From JANQOH01 sp965201115 (GTDB lineage: Bacteria > Pseudomonadota > Alphaproteobacteria > UBA7887), in contig OZ241745.1 in assembly GCA_965201115.1 (NCBI GenBank), positions 1,426,001-1,490,000 of the forward strand: 64,000 nt of DNA, read 5' to 3'. The notes under the pieces were generated by a model that made no database searches, was not told where the DNA came from, and was given only the letters and a program-made list of their open reading frames with translations. The position numbers and the translations under genes were made by a program. Positions 34,735 through 45,041 of the stretch are shown one piece after another. Every line of letters begins with the position of its first letter. The stretch's first letter is position 1.

Positions 34735-36264
34735 CTACATTACCGCGCCGACCTGCCACGGCACGAACTCCTCGTCGCCGTAGCCCAGCTCCTCGCTCTT
34801 GGTGCGCGCGCCGGAGGCGGTGTCGAGTATCTTGCGGAACACGGCTTCCCCCATTTCCGCGACGGTTTTCTCGCCGTCCATGACCAGGCCGCAATTGACG
34901 TCCATGTCGTCTTCCATGCGCCGGTACATCGGCGTGTTGGTGGCGAGCTTGATCGATGGCGTGGGTTTGCAGCCGAACGCCGAGCCGCGCCCCGTGGTGA
35001 AGCAGACCACGTTCGCCCCGCCCGCCACCATGCCGTTCACCGAGGTGACGTCGTATCCCGGCGTGTTCATGAAGCAGAAGCCCCTGGCCGTAATCGGCTC
35101 GGCGTATTGATAGACGTCGACGAGGTTGGTCGTTCCGCCCTTGGCGACCGCGCCGAGGGATTTCTCGAGGATTGTCGTGAGGCCGCCCGCCTTGTTGCCG
35201 GGCGAGGGGTTGTTGTTCATCTCCGCGCCGTGTTTGGCGGTGTAGTCTTCCCACCACAGTATGTGCTTGACGAGTTTGTCGCCGATTTCGCGGCTTTCGG
35301 CGCGGCGCGTGAGCAGGTGTTCGGCGCCGTAGATTTCCGGCGTCTCGGCGAGCACCGCCGTTCCGCCGTGGCGCACCAGCAGGTCCGCCGCCGCGCCCAG
35401 CGACGGGTTGGCGCTTATGCCCGAATACGCATCGGAGCCGCCGCATTCGAGCCCCAGGATCAGATGGCTCGCCGGAACGGTCTCGCGCCGCGCGCGGTTG
35501 GCTTCGGGCAGCATGGCGCGCACGCGGGCGATGCCTTCGGCGACCGTTTTGCGCGTTCCGCCGGTCTCCTGGATCGTCATGGCGGCCAGTTTCGGCCCGG
35601 CTTCCCAGCCGTGGCGTTCGAACATGCCCGAAATCTGGTTGACCTCGCAGCCCAGCCCGACAACCACGATGGCCGCGAAGTTCGGATGGTTCCGGTAACC
35701 GGATATCGTTCCCTGGAACATGTCCCAGCCGTAGCCGTGCCCCGCCATGCCGCACCCCGAGCCGTGGGTGAGCGCGACCACGCCATCGACATGCGGATAG
35801 TCCGCCAATGCGTCGCCGCGGAAGGCGTCGGCAATATAGCGGCAGACGGTGGCGGAGCAGTTCACCGAGCTCACCAGCCCGATATAGTTGCGCGTCGCCG
35901 CGCGCCCGTCCTCGCGCACGATGCCTTCGAATGTCGCGCGTTCGCCCTCGGCGAAAAACGCCGTGGGCCGCGCCTCGCTGCCGTATGCGTAATCGCGCGC
36001 AAACGCCTTGACCTCGACATTGTGGGTATGCACGTGGTCGCCGGGCGCGATGGGCCGGCTGGCGAAGCCGATGATCTGGTCGTATTTGCGCACCGGCTCG
36101 CCCGGCGCGATGGCGGCGGTGGCGATCTTGTGCCCGACCGGAATTTCCGACGCCGCGCGCACGTCTGTCTCCCCGGCCAGCGCGGCCCCCGCGGCGACGG
36201 CGGCCTTGGCGGTAACGACGTTATCGGCGCCGTGAAGGCGCACGGTCAGCGAATCGCGCGGCAT
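34735..36264 (-). CDS. UxaA-family dehydratase (altronate/galactarate type)
   Basis: A 509-residue sugar-acid dehydratase family member. The N-terminal about 100 residues are an SAF domain (SEIPVGHKIATAAIAPGEPV, DHVHTHNVEV). The C-terminal UxaA/GarD part has RNYIGLVSSVNCSATV, LTHGSGCGMAGHG, LGLECGGSDAYSGISANP and the late VCFTTGRGSAFGCKPTPSIK, with several conserved Cys for an iron or zinc site. Substrate choice between altronate, galactarate and related acids (or sulfolactate lyase activity) cannot be settled here. No uronate pathway genes are adjacent. Confidence 0.88.
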   Translation of the reverse strand: MPRDSLTVRLHGADNVVTAKAAVAAGAALAGETDVRAASEIPVGHKIATAAIAPGEPVRKYDQIIGFASRPIAPGDHVHTHNVEVKAFARDYAYGSEARPTAFFAEGERATFEGIVREDGRAATRNYIGLVSSVNCSATVCRYIADAFRGDALADYPHVDGVVALTHGSGCGMAGHGYGWDMFQGTISGYRNHPNFAAIVVVGLGCEVNQISGMFERHGWEAGPKLAAMTIQETGGTRKTVAEGIARVRAMLPEANRARRETVPASHLILGLECGGSDAYSGISANPSLGAAADLLVRHGGTAVLAETPEIYGAEHLLTRRAESREIGDKLVKHILWWEDYTAKHGAEMNNNPSPGNKAGGLTTILEKSLGAVAKGGTTNLVDVYQYAEPITARGFCFMNTPGYDVTSVNGMVAGGANVVCFTTGRGSAFGCKPTPSIKLATNTPMYRRMEDDMDVNCGLVMDGEKTVAEMGEAVFRKILDTASGARTKSEELGYGDEEFVPWQVGAVM

Positions 36265-36334
36265 GTCTCGGTCCTCGCAAGATGGGCGGCGGCGTGCGAA
36301 GCCCCGATTATGAACCATGCGCGCCGCCGCGCAA

Positions 36335-36400
36335 CCGCGAACTTCCCGGGCGCGCGGGCGTCCCGCCCGCACGTCTCCGGCGCCGCCGACGCCGGTGGGC
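36335..36400. repeat. Dispersed repeat between UxaA-like gene and autotransporter
   Basis: One hairpin element (CGCGGGCGTCCCGCCCGCACG) lies 20-90 bases beyond the autotransporter's stop. Confidence 0.7.
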
Positions 36401-36421
36401 GCCCGGGAAGCGCGTCCGTAA

Positions 36422-39400
36422 TCAGAACCGCACGGTGAAGCTCGCGCTGCCGGTGAAATCGCGGTTGCCGCGGCGCGCGGCGGCGTAGTTCGCGGCGCCG
36501 CGCAAAACAAAGCGCCCGTCGGCCCACTCGTGCGCGCCGCCGATGCCGAGGCGCAGCCATGTCGCCTCCGCTTCCGCCGCAAGCGCCGTGTCCGCCGCCG
36601 TCGCCCGCATCGAACCCGACAGTTCGCGCTCGACATCCGCCGTGGCGAACACGCCGCCCGCCTCCGCGCGCAGACCGGCGCGCGCCGCAACCCGCCGCCC
36701 GGCGTCGAGAGATACGCGCTCGCCCATCGCGTCCGTGAACGACGACATCTCCACCATCGACCAATCCGCCCCCGCGCGCGGCGTCAGCGCCACGCGGCCC
36801 AGGTCGAGACGCCGACCGGCCTCGACGCCGACCGCGTAGCCGCGCCCCGAAACATCGCGCGCAAGCGCGCCGTCGAGCGCCGAATCGAGGTCCGCCTCGT
36901 ACAGCGTCGCCGCGGCCTGACCGCTCACGTAGAAGTCCCCGGCGGGGAACCACGCGCCCGATATGCGCGCCCCCGTGCCCGCAACCTCGACGCGCCCGCC
37001 ATCCGTTTCCACGTCCGCCCGGCCGCGCACATGATGGACGGAGATCGCGAACACGCCGCGCTCGCCGGCCGCGCCCTCGAATCCGGTCTCGAAGCCGAAG
37101 CGGCGCCAGTCGTGGCGCGACGCCGCCGTCGAGGATGCCGGACGGCGCTCGCCCCCGCCCGCGTCGAGGCTCATGAACGCCCCGCGCGGCGCCCCCGCCG
37201 AAGCAAGGCGGTCGCCGCGGGCGGGAAGCGCATTCAGCGCCAGCAGCACCGAAGGCAGAGCCTCGTACACGCGATGCCGCGGCGCCGGCCCCGGGGCGGC
37301 GAGCGTCAGGCGGCCTTCGTCGTCCGTCGTCACGACCGTGTCGTCCGCGCCGGCGCGTTTGAGTGTGATCGGGGCGGGGATGCGCCCGCCGCCGACGCGC
37401 TGCACCGCCTCTTCGTCCGATTCGTCCGCGGCCGCCGTTATCGTCACCGTCTCGGCGCCGATGACGGGCTCCTCGATGCGGCCGTTCTCGCCCACCGTCA
37501 CCGCGCCGCGGGGCGCGTCGACGCTCTGCGCCGCGCCATCGACCGTGACCTCGCTGCCGGCGCCCGCCAGCATGATCTTGCCGTCGACGGCGCCGTCCGC
37601 GCCCACCGTCACCGTCGATGCGGCCGCGGCGTCGGCGGCGTCCACCGCGCCCTCCACCTTGCCGTTCACCGTCAGGCTCAACGAACCCGTATCGGCGACG
37701 ATAGCCACGCGCCGGCCCTGCGCGTCTTCCGCGCCCATGAGCGCGCCGTCCGCGGGGACCGAGACCGAGCCGCCCGGCGGAACCCGCAGGGTTCCCCGCG
37801 CCTCCCCGGCCACGGCGATGAACTCGACGCCCTCGACGCCGCCCCGGAAATCCCCGCCGGACGCCACCGTCAGCCGATCCATGACGCCGTCGCCGGCGAT
37901 AATGCTCCCCGTGACGGCCCCGTTTACCGTCATCGTCAGGTCGCCGGCGGCGCTATGCACCGCGCTGCCGTCGAGGCCCGGGATGCGCCCCCCGGAACCG
38001 ACCGCTATCGTTCCGCCGCTATCGAACCGAACGCTCCCGGCGGAGCCATCCACCCTCACCGTGCTGGCCTCCAGGTGGATGAGACCCTCCACCGCGCCGC
38101 CGGCCTTCACATGAACGTCGTGCTCGCCGCCGCCAAGGCCGAATATGCCGCCCTTGACCGTCCCGCTCACATCCACGTCCAGGTCGCCGTCGCCCTCCCC
38201 GCGGATGTCGCCCGTCACGGTCGCCCGCGCCGCCACGTCCACCGTCAGATCGCCCGCCGCGCTCCGGATCGCCTCGATAACGCCGCCCGAACGCTCGACG
38301 CCGGCGATGCGCCCCGTCGCCGCGACCGTTACCGAGCCGCCGTTGTCGTAAAGCACGCTGCCCACGCGGCCCGCAATCGTCATCGCGCCCGTCGGCAGAC
38401 GCACCGCCCCGGCCACCGAACCGCCCTCTTGCACCGCAACCGTGTGCGAACCCGCGCCCATGCCGCGAATGCCGCCGGTCACCGCGCCCGTCACCGTCGC
38501 CGTCAAATCCCCCGCGCCGCGCTCCTCGATCGAGCCCGTAACGCGGCCCGCAACCGACACGGCCAGGTCGCCGGCCTCCAGATCGACGATATCGCCGGTA
38601 ACCATGCCGCCGGACGCGACCGTGACTTCGTGCTTGCCGGCGCCCTTGCCGTGGATGGCGCCCGTCACCGCGCCGCTCACATTCACGGTCATGGTCCCCG
38701 CGCCGCGCCCCTCGATGCGGCCCGTCACGGCCCCGCCGGACGCAACCGTGACATCGAGAGCGCCCGCGTCGGCGCGAATCGCCTCGCCGCCGATGCCCGC
38801 GATGCGGCCCGTCGCCGCAACCGTCAGCGCGCCGCCGTCGTCGAACAGAACGCGCCCCGCCGCGCCGCTTATCGTCGTTCCGCTCTTCGGGTTATGCACC
38901 GTGCCCAACACCCGCGCCTTCTCCGCGATCTCGATGGTGTGCATCCCGCCGCCGCGACCGAAGATCTCCCCGTTTACCGCGCCGGCCTCCGATACGGTAA
39001 CCGTCAGGTCGCCGTCGCCCAGCGCCTCGATATTGCCCGTGACCGTCCCGTGGACGGTAACCGCCAAATCGCCCGCGGCGCTGCGGATCGCTTCCCGCAC
39101 TCCCTCGATCTCGAGGCCCGTAATCGCGCCGCTGGCGTTGACCGTAACCGCGCCCCCGTTGTCGTAGAGTACGCGCCCGGCCTTGCCCGAAATCGTCGCC
39201 GCCGCGCCCGCCGGCAGACGCACCGTTCCCGTGACCGCGCCCGCCGGCGCCACCGCGATTTTGTGCATGCCCGCGCCCGCGCCGGCGACCCCGCCCGTGA
39301 CCGTACCTGCCACCGTCACATCCAGATCGCCCGCGCCGCGCTCCGAAATATCCCCCGTCAGCGCGCCCCCGGCAGCCACCGAAACCTTGTGCATGCCGCC

Positions 39401-41788
39401 GCCGCCGCCGGCGACCCCGCCCGTGACCGTGCCTGCCACCGTGACATCCAGATCGCCCGCGCCGCGCTCCGAAATATCCCCCGTCAACGCGCCCCCGGAC
39501 GCAACCGAAACCCTGTGCATGCCGCCGCCGTCGCCGGCGACCCCGCCCGCGACCGTGCCCGACACCGTCACCTCCAGGCCGCCCGCCCCGCGCTCCGAAA
39601 TATCCCCCGTCAACACGCCCCCGGTCGCAACCGAAACCCTGTGCATGCCGCCGCCATCGCCGGCGACACCGCCCGTGACCGTGCCCGACACCGTCACCTC
39701 CAGGCCGCCCGCGCCGCGACCGGAGATGTCGCCCGTCAACACGCCCCCGGTCGCCACCGAAACCTTGTGCATGCCGCCGCCATCGCCGGCGACCCCGCCC
39801 GTGACCGTACCCGCCACCGTCACGTCCAGGCCGCCCGCGCCGCGCTCCGAAATGTCGCCTGCTATCTCGCCGCCGGCCATGACGTTCGCGGTCAGCGCGC
39901 CGTCGTCGATGACGCGGATGCCGCCCGTAATCGTGCCCCCATCCGCCACCGTGACGGCGAGGTCGCTTTCCGGCGTCTCGTAATCCTCGCCGGGCTCCTC
40001 GGGCCGCGCCATCCCGGCCGCGATCGCAAGGCCCGTGTCTGTCTTGACGACGCCGCTCGGGCCGACCGTCACCGCGCCGCCGGAGTCCAGCAGGATAACG
40101 GCGTCGTCCGCGCCGCCGCCGACCGTCTCGACCGTGCCGTTCACGATCGCGCGATCCGTCGCGCCGGCGGCGGCGGGGGTGGAGACCAACCCGCCCGACG
40201 GTCCGCTGTATCGCTTCACCGCAATGGCGTTAATGATGGGCTCGAGGCGGGTCACGGTCGTCGTCTCGCCGTTTTCGCCTGTTCGCTCCACTTCGACCTC
40301 TCTCCAACCGTAGTTGTGCCGCGGGTGGATGAGCCAGCTCCCGTCCTCGCCCATCTGCTCCTGCGTAATCGCGCCGTTGTCGTAATCCTCCTGCGTCAGC
40401 GCCCGGGCGCGCACGGTAGCGCCCTTGCCCACGCGGACGGTAACGGCGGATCCGACCGTTGCCAGCCGGGCGTGGATGGCCGCGGCGCCGCGCGCCTCGA
40501 TCTCCCCGCCCGTGACGTCGATGAGGTGCCCCTCGATCTCGTCGGTGGCCGGGTCGTCGATCGATTCGTTGTGTCTGTCGGCTTTCAAATGCGTCTCGAC
40601 CCGGGCGTCGATGGCGGCGCCCTGCGCCGACGCTATCGTGCCCGACGACGTCACGCGGATGCGGCCCGTTCCGGTGTTGATGGCCTGTATGCCGATGCCG
40701 CGCGTGACATTGTGGGTCCGACGCGGCCCGGGGCCGGCGCCGGCCCGTATCGTTCCGTGCGCGTTGACGATGACATCGCCGGCCAGGTACCGGTCGCCCT
40801 CGTCGTCCGGCGCCGAATCGAGGTGGAAATTCCCCTCGGGCTTGATCCAGGCCGCGACGCCCCGGCCGCCCCCGGCCGTAACGTCGATCAGCGAACCCTC
40901 GGCAAGGTCGATTATCAGGTCGCCGTCCTCCTGCCCCTGCTCCGCCCAAATGCCGTTGCCGCCCGACGACCCGGCGACATGCCGGATGATGCTCTCGGAC
41001 CCCATCGATATGCGAACGGCGTGATCCGTTCTCCCTTCGGCGAGGGGGTAGGCGTCGAACCCATCCACCCATATGGCGTTGCCGTTGCCTGCCCAGTCGC
41101 TGTAGCTGCCCCGGATCCGCACGTTCCAGTTCACGACGCCGTCGAGCGTGACCGAGGTGGGGCCGTAACCCGACCCGTCCGCATAAACGGCGCTGTGGTG
41201 GTTCAAGGCGTTCCTGTCGGTCGGGTAGTACAGCTCCGTGCCGTCCGACGGACGATCCGCGTCGTCCGTCAGCCAAAACGAAGGCGTCCGGTTGAAATCG
41301 ATTATGGCGCCGTCCTCGACGATCAACGTCGCCCGGGCCACCGATTTCGCCTGCACGGCCCCGTCCACGAAGATGCCGCGCATATCCGCAAGGCCGCCGG
41401 CCCTGATCGTGACCCCCCGCTTTATGGTCATATGCACGTTGTTCCAGCGCCCGTTACGGGCGATCGGCGACGGATCCCCGGGGACGTTCCCACGGCGCGG
41501 GCTGGAGTACTGCACCCCCTCCCGCGTGCGGAAGTTTCCGCCCTGGTCCCAGCGGATGGCGCCCCAGTCGGCCTCGCCTTCCGGCTTGCCGGCCCGCGGG
41601 TTGCAGACCACGATGGTGGTGTAGGCGCCGCCGGTCGTCTCGGCGCTCACCGTCGCGTCCGCGCCGCAAGCCCGCGGCGCCTCCAGCGGCGGGACCTGCG
41701 CCGGCGCCGGGGCGGCGAACAGCGCCAGGCCCGCCGCGTACGAAATGGCGAGCGTGCGAATCGCGGCTTTGACAAACTCTGCGGTCAT
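36422..41788 (-). CDS. Complete repeat-rich autotransporter
   Basis: A 1,788-residue autotransporter with a signal peptide (AISYAAGLALFAAPAPA, cleavage before QVPPLE). The first about 500 mature residues are distinctive, including DWGAIRWDQGG, ITIRAGGL-like beta-helix strands and acidic stretches. A long passenger of near-identical units follows (TGDISERGAGGLEVTVSGTV, GGVAGDGGGMHKVSVATGG), about five of them in tandem near residues 640-850. The last about 290 residues form the beta-barrel, ending ASFTVRF. It lies 126 bases downstream of the lipoprotein gene on the same strand, and may be co-expressed with it. Closely related to the autotransporter at the window start. Confidence 0.94.
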   Translation of the reverse strand: MTAEFVKAAIRTLAISYAAGLALFAAPAPAQVPPLEAPRACGADATVSAETTGGAYTTIVVCNPRAGKPEGEADWGAIRWDQGGNFRTREGVQYSSPRRGNVPGDPSPIARNGRWNNVHMTIKRGVTIRAGGLADMRGIFVDGAVQAKSVARATLIVEDGAIIDFNRTPSFWLTDDADRPSDGTELYYPTDRNALNHHSAVYADGSGYGPTSVTLDGVVNWNVRIRGSYSDWAGNGNAIWVDGFDAYPLAEGRTDHAVRISMGSESIIRHVAGSSGGNGIWAEQGQEDGDLIIDLAEGSLIDVTAGGGRGVAAWIKPEGNFHLDSAPDDEGDRYLAGDVIVNAHGTIRAGAGPGPRRTHNVTRGIGIQAINTGTGRIRVTSSGTIASAQGAAIDARVETHLKADRHNESIDDPATDEIEGHLIDVTGGEIEARGAAAIHARLATVGSAVTVRVGKGATVRARALTQEDYDNGAITQEQMGEDGSWLIHPRHNYGWREVEVERTGENGETTTVTRLEPIINAIAVKRYSGPSGGLVSTPAAAGATDRAIVNGTVETVGGGADDAVILLDSGGAVTVGPSGVVKTDTGLAIAAGMARPEEPGEDYETPESDLAVTVADGGTITGGIRVIDDGALTANVMAGGEIAGDISERGAGGLDVTVAGTVTGGVAGDGGGMHKVSVATGGVLTGDISGRGAGGLEVTVSGTVTGGVAGDGGGMHRVSVATGGVLTGDISERGAGGLEVTVSGTVAGGVAGDGGGMHRVSVASGGALTGDISERGAGDLDVTVAGTVTGGVAGGGGGMHKVSVAAGGALTGDISERGAGDLDVTVAGTVTGGVAGAGAGMHKIAVAPAGAVTGTVRLPAGAAATISGKAGRVLYDNGGAVTVNASGAITGLEIEGVREAIRSAAGDLAVTVHGTVTGNIEALGDGDLTVTVSEAGAVNGEIFGRGGGMHTIEIAEKARVLGTVHNPKSGTTISGAAGRVLFDDGGALTVAATGRIAGIGGEAIRADAGALDVTVASGGAVTGRIEGRGAGTMTVNVSGAVTGAIHGKGAGKHEVTVASGGMVTGDIVDLEAGDLAVSVAGRVTGSIEERGAGDLTATVTGAVTGGIRGMGAGSHTVAVQEGGSVAGAVRLPTGAMTIAGRVGSVLYDNGGSVTVAATGRIAGVERSGGVIEAIRSAAGDLTVDVAARATVTGDIRGEGDGDLDVDVSGTVKGGIFGLGGGEHDVHVKAGGAVEGLIHLEASTVRVDGSAGSVRFDSGGTIAVGSGGRIPGLDGSAVHSAAGDLTMTVNGAVTGSIIAGDGVMDRLTVASGGDFRGGVEGVEFIAVAGEARGTLRVPPGGSVSVPADGALMGAEDAQGRRVAIVADTGSLSLTVNGKVEGAVDAADAAAASTVTVGADGAVDGKIMLAGAGSEVTVDGAAQSVDAPRGAVTVGENGRIEEPVIGAETVTITAAADESDEEAVQRVGGGRIPAPITLKRAGADDTVVTTDDEGRLTLAAPGPAPRHRVYEALPSVLLALNALPARGDRLASAGAPRGAFMSLDAGGGERRPASSTAASRHDWRRFGFETGFEGAAGERGVFAISVHHVRGRADVETDGGRVEVAGTGARISGAWFPAGDFYVSGQAAATLYEADLDSALDGALARDVSGRGYAVGVEAGRRLDLGRVALTPRAGADWSMVEMSSFTDAMGERVSLDAGRRVAARAGLRAEAGGVFATADVERELSGSMRATAADTALAAEAEATWLRLGIGGAHEWADGRFVLRGAANYAAARRGNRDFTGSASFTVRF

Positions 41789-41914
41789 CGTCGTTTCCCT
41801 GATGGTCGGCGCGCGCCGGGCATGCGCGGTCGCGGCGGCGCCAGGCGGTGGAATGCGGAAAGGCGGAACGGAGGCGGCGCCGGCTTGCGCGCGCGCAAGC
41901 CGGCGCCCGTTGCC

Positions 41915-44906
41915 TCACTCGGCCGCGGCGCAGCCCTCGGTGCAGACGGCCCCGAAACTGCCGACCGCGCCGGCAAGGCTCATCTCGTCGTGGTATGCCG
42001 TTGCGTACCAGGAGGCGGCCGCCTCGAGAGCGTTCGTCGGGCCGTAAAACGCGCCCTCCAGACTGCCCCCGGGATTGAGCCAGTAATTCGCCATTTGCCT
42101 GACGGCGTTCGTGTGCGCCCGCTTGGCCGTAAGGGTGGCGCCGGTTGCGCCGACCTCATCCAGCGACGCGTCGGTGTGGTACCCGTGGGTAGCCACGCTG
42201 CCGCTGAAACTGCCGTCCGAGGTATCGATATCGCCCGAGAGACGGAAGCTGCCGGCGATACGGCGCTCGGCGGTGGGGAACGCCGCGGTGGACCGATCCG
42301 TCCAGCCGGCGCCCGCGCCCGGGGAATACTCCAGGCCGGTGATCGCGCCGGCGATCTTGTTGACGTCGACCTCGTCGCCCGTGTCCGCGCCGAACGCGCA
42401 CTGCGTCGCCCCGCCGATGCAGGCGCGGAGCTCGACATCGGCGCGCATGCGCAGCATGTCGCCGATGTAGCGCGTAGCGCACTCCGTATTGTAGGCGGAG
42501 CCGCAGTTCGACAGCTGGTTGATGCCGGCCGTGCGGTCCTGCGTGTTGGCGAACAGGAACCAGCCCGAGGTCTTGCCGTTGAACGTCGCCTCGATCTGCT
42601 GCGCGTCGGTCGTCATGCTCGAGATGAGCGGCGCGGCCGTCTCCGACTCGTTGTCGAAGGCGTCGAACCCGTAGTGAAACGCCTGCAGGCGGTTCGGCGC
42701 GTCCTTGTACGCCGTGTAGAAATTCAGGTCAGATGCAGGCGAGCGGTCGTCGTCCGCGCCGTGGTAACCGAGGCCCTGGTCCATGTAGCGGAACAGCCCG
42801 TAGGCCGCATACTTCATGTAGCGCGGCTCGCCCTCGGCGTCGTCGCCGGCATGGTTGAAAAGCAGCGCTTCGTAAAAACCGCCGGGTTCGCCGAGCGGAT
42901 CCCCGGCCAGCGTGACATAGAGCGGATCCGAGCCGTCCGTCAGCTGCGTGCTGCCGGCCGCGTCGTACCACCCGTGATTGCCCGCCGCCGCCGTGGTGGT
43001 TACCGGGTCCCCCTCGGTCCCGGTCGCGTGCCCCGCCGGGTAGCGTTCCAGGTCCGCCAGCCCGCCCGGCGCATCCAGACGCCAATGGTAGCCGCGCTCG
43101 CCGAAGGGATCCGGCGACGGCTCCCCGAAGTGGATCGCGATGTCCGAGCTGGCCCGGTTGTCCGCGGTCAACGGCCCCGAGTCCGTGGTGGTCGCTCCCG
43201 CTCCGCGTTTCGCGACAAACGTCTCGAGATCGGGGAAGATCAGCGCGCCGTCGTCGCCGCCCCCGAAGCGCATGACGAAGCTGCCCTCGCCGTTCGCGCC
43301 GCCCTCGGGGTCGAACCGGAACGACGCCCGCCACGTCGCGTCCCAGGCCCGCCAAAGAACATCGTTGTCGTCGGTGGCCCTCAGGAGATCGTCCCTGGCG
43401 TCGGCGCCGGAGGCGGCGGCGGGTTTGACGCCCTTTGTGTCGCGCTGGCCCTGGAGTATCAGCCTCTCGGGCGGGAAGTATCCGCCCTGGGCGTTCGCGT
43501 CGGCAGTGGCGCCGTTCGCCGGGCCGGCCTTGACGGCCCGCAACCCGCTGCGCAGGACATATCCGCGTCCCGGGAACTCCGTCGTGGCCACCGAAGCCTC
43601 CGTGCCGAGGATCGGCTTGACGTCGTCGTCATCGTCGTCCCAGGCGACCGGGTCCGGTATCTCCATGCCGGCGTACGCCGTCCCGCCGCTGGCCAGGGCC
43701 GCGACGTATCCGGCCCGATCTGCGATCGTCGCGGCGCCGGCCCGCGGGTCGAAGCCGTCGTTGAACTGCAACGTCAGATCCGGCTGGCGCGGGGTCCGCA
43801 CGATCTGCGAACCGCGGGGGCCGGAGAACGGCGTAACGATGTTTTCGCCGAAGGCAACGGTTCTGCGATCCAGCTCGGCCGTTCTCTCGTCGAGCTGCGT
43901 TTGCAGCGCCGCGAGCTGCGTTTGCAGCGCCGCCTTCTCCGTCCGGAGCATCGCCGCCGCGGCTTCCTCCGCGTCCAAAAGGCCCTGTATCCGGTCCTTC
44001 TCCGCGTTGGCGGCGGCCAGCTGCGTCCTCAGCGCCGCCGCGTCGCTTGCGGCGGCGGCGGTGGCGGCGGCGAGCGCGCCCTTGAGCCTGGCGACCTCGG
44101 CGTTGGCGGCGTCGAGCTGCGTCTTGAGCGTGGCCGCCCGGCCCTCGGCGTCGCGAATCCCCGTGTCCTTCGCCGCCACCTCGCGCGTCAGCCGCGCAAC
44201 CTCGGCCCGCGCCATCCCCAAAGCGCTCTGCGCATCCGCAAGATCGCCCCGCGCCGTCCCGAGCTCGGCGCGGATAACGGGCGTCAGAGAAACCTGCGCG
44301 GTCAGCAGCGCGTTCTGCGCCTGCAGCAACGCCGCCGAAGCCTCGGCGTCGGGCGTGTCTTCAAGCAGGCCCCGCGCCGTATTCACCGCCGTGAGCGCCG
44401 CCGTCACCGCCGTTTCCGCGCGGTCCAGCGCCGTGTGCGCGTCGGCCGCCGACGGACCGGCCGCGGCGGGGCCGGCTTCCTCCACCGCCCTGGCCAGCGC
44501 GTCGAGCGCCGCCTTCGTCGCGTTCAGCGCCGTGCGCGCGGCCGCGCGCCCCTCCGATTCGCCATCGGTCTCCGGCAGAGCCTTCAGAGCCGTTTCGAGC
44601 TCGCCGCTCCGTTCGGCCAGCGTTGCGCCGAGAGCCGTGCGCGCGGCGGCGTCGCCAGCGGCGCCTCGCGCCAGCGCGGCCTGGGCGTTGGCCAGCGCAA
44701 CCCGCGCCGCCTCCAGCGCGCCCTGCGCGGCGTCGCGCTGCTCCCGGGCGGTCTCGAGGTCGGCAAGGGCGCGTTTTAATTCAGCCCCCCCCCCCCCCCG
44801 TGCTTTCGTCGTCGACGACGACGCGCGTAACGCCCCCGCCGCAGGCGGCGAGCTGAAGCGCGAGCCCGGCGCAGCACATCGATACCAGTAAAAGTCGGGA
44901 ATTCAC
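41915..44906 (-). pseudogene. TbpB-like surface lipoprotein, out of frame at poly-G (probably phase-off)
   Basis: The GTG start has GGAGG nine bases upstream and encodes a lipoprotein signal, LLLVSMCCAGLALQLAAC, ending in a lipobox Cys. After VTRVVVDDEST the frame enters the 15-G run and hits TGA at once. One base less (14 G, or 17) joins it to an open frame of about 955 residues that runs to the stop: a long Ala/Leu/Arg-rich coiled coil (about residues 40-245), a middle domain (GYVLRSGLRAVKAG, FHYGFDAFDNESETAA), and a C-terminal part with GSLEGAFYGPTNALEAAASW and GSFGAVC, like the beta-barrel signature of TbpB/Slam-dependent lipoproteins. The full protein would be 996 residues. Nothing else in the frame is broken, so a reversible off state is more likely than decay. 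Confidence 0.85.
44785..44799 (-). repeat. Coding poly-G tract (15 G on the coding strand)
   Basis: An uninterrupted run of 15 C on the plus strand, read as G by the lipoprotein gene. It begins in the eleventh codon or so after the lipobox Cys and encodes a Gly linker. Length 15 gives immediate TGA; 14 or 17 restores the downstream frame. This is the architecture of translational phase-variation loci. Confidence 0.92.
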
Positions 44907-45008
44907 GGTCTTGTGCCTCCGTTTCCAGTTGCAGATGCGCAACGGCCCCCCTTCCGCCGCCGGGCAATTTCCCGACCGCAAACGGGCAGCTGCCTCTGTC
45001 GCGCCGCA

Positions 45009-45037
45009 ATGATCAATCGCCGTTCCAAGCGTGTCAA
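45009..45037 (-). promoter_or_regulatory. Predicted sigma-70-type promoter of the lipoprotein gene
   Basis: On the minus strand a perfect TTGACA (-35), a 17-base spacer, then GATCAT (4 of 6 to the -10 consensus). The start site would be about 95 bases before the GTG. The 21-base homopolymer ends 4 bases upstream of the -35. Confidence 0.6.
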
Positions 45038-45041
45038 CAAC

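Noticed and set aside
36530..44779. Stop-free plus-strand frame of about 2,750 codons antisense to the lipoprotein and autotransporter
   Set aside because: It is Arg/Ala/His-rich with no recognisable domain and mirrors the codon pattern of the minus-strand genes; high GC removes stops in antisense frames.
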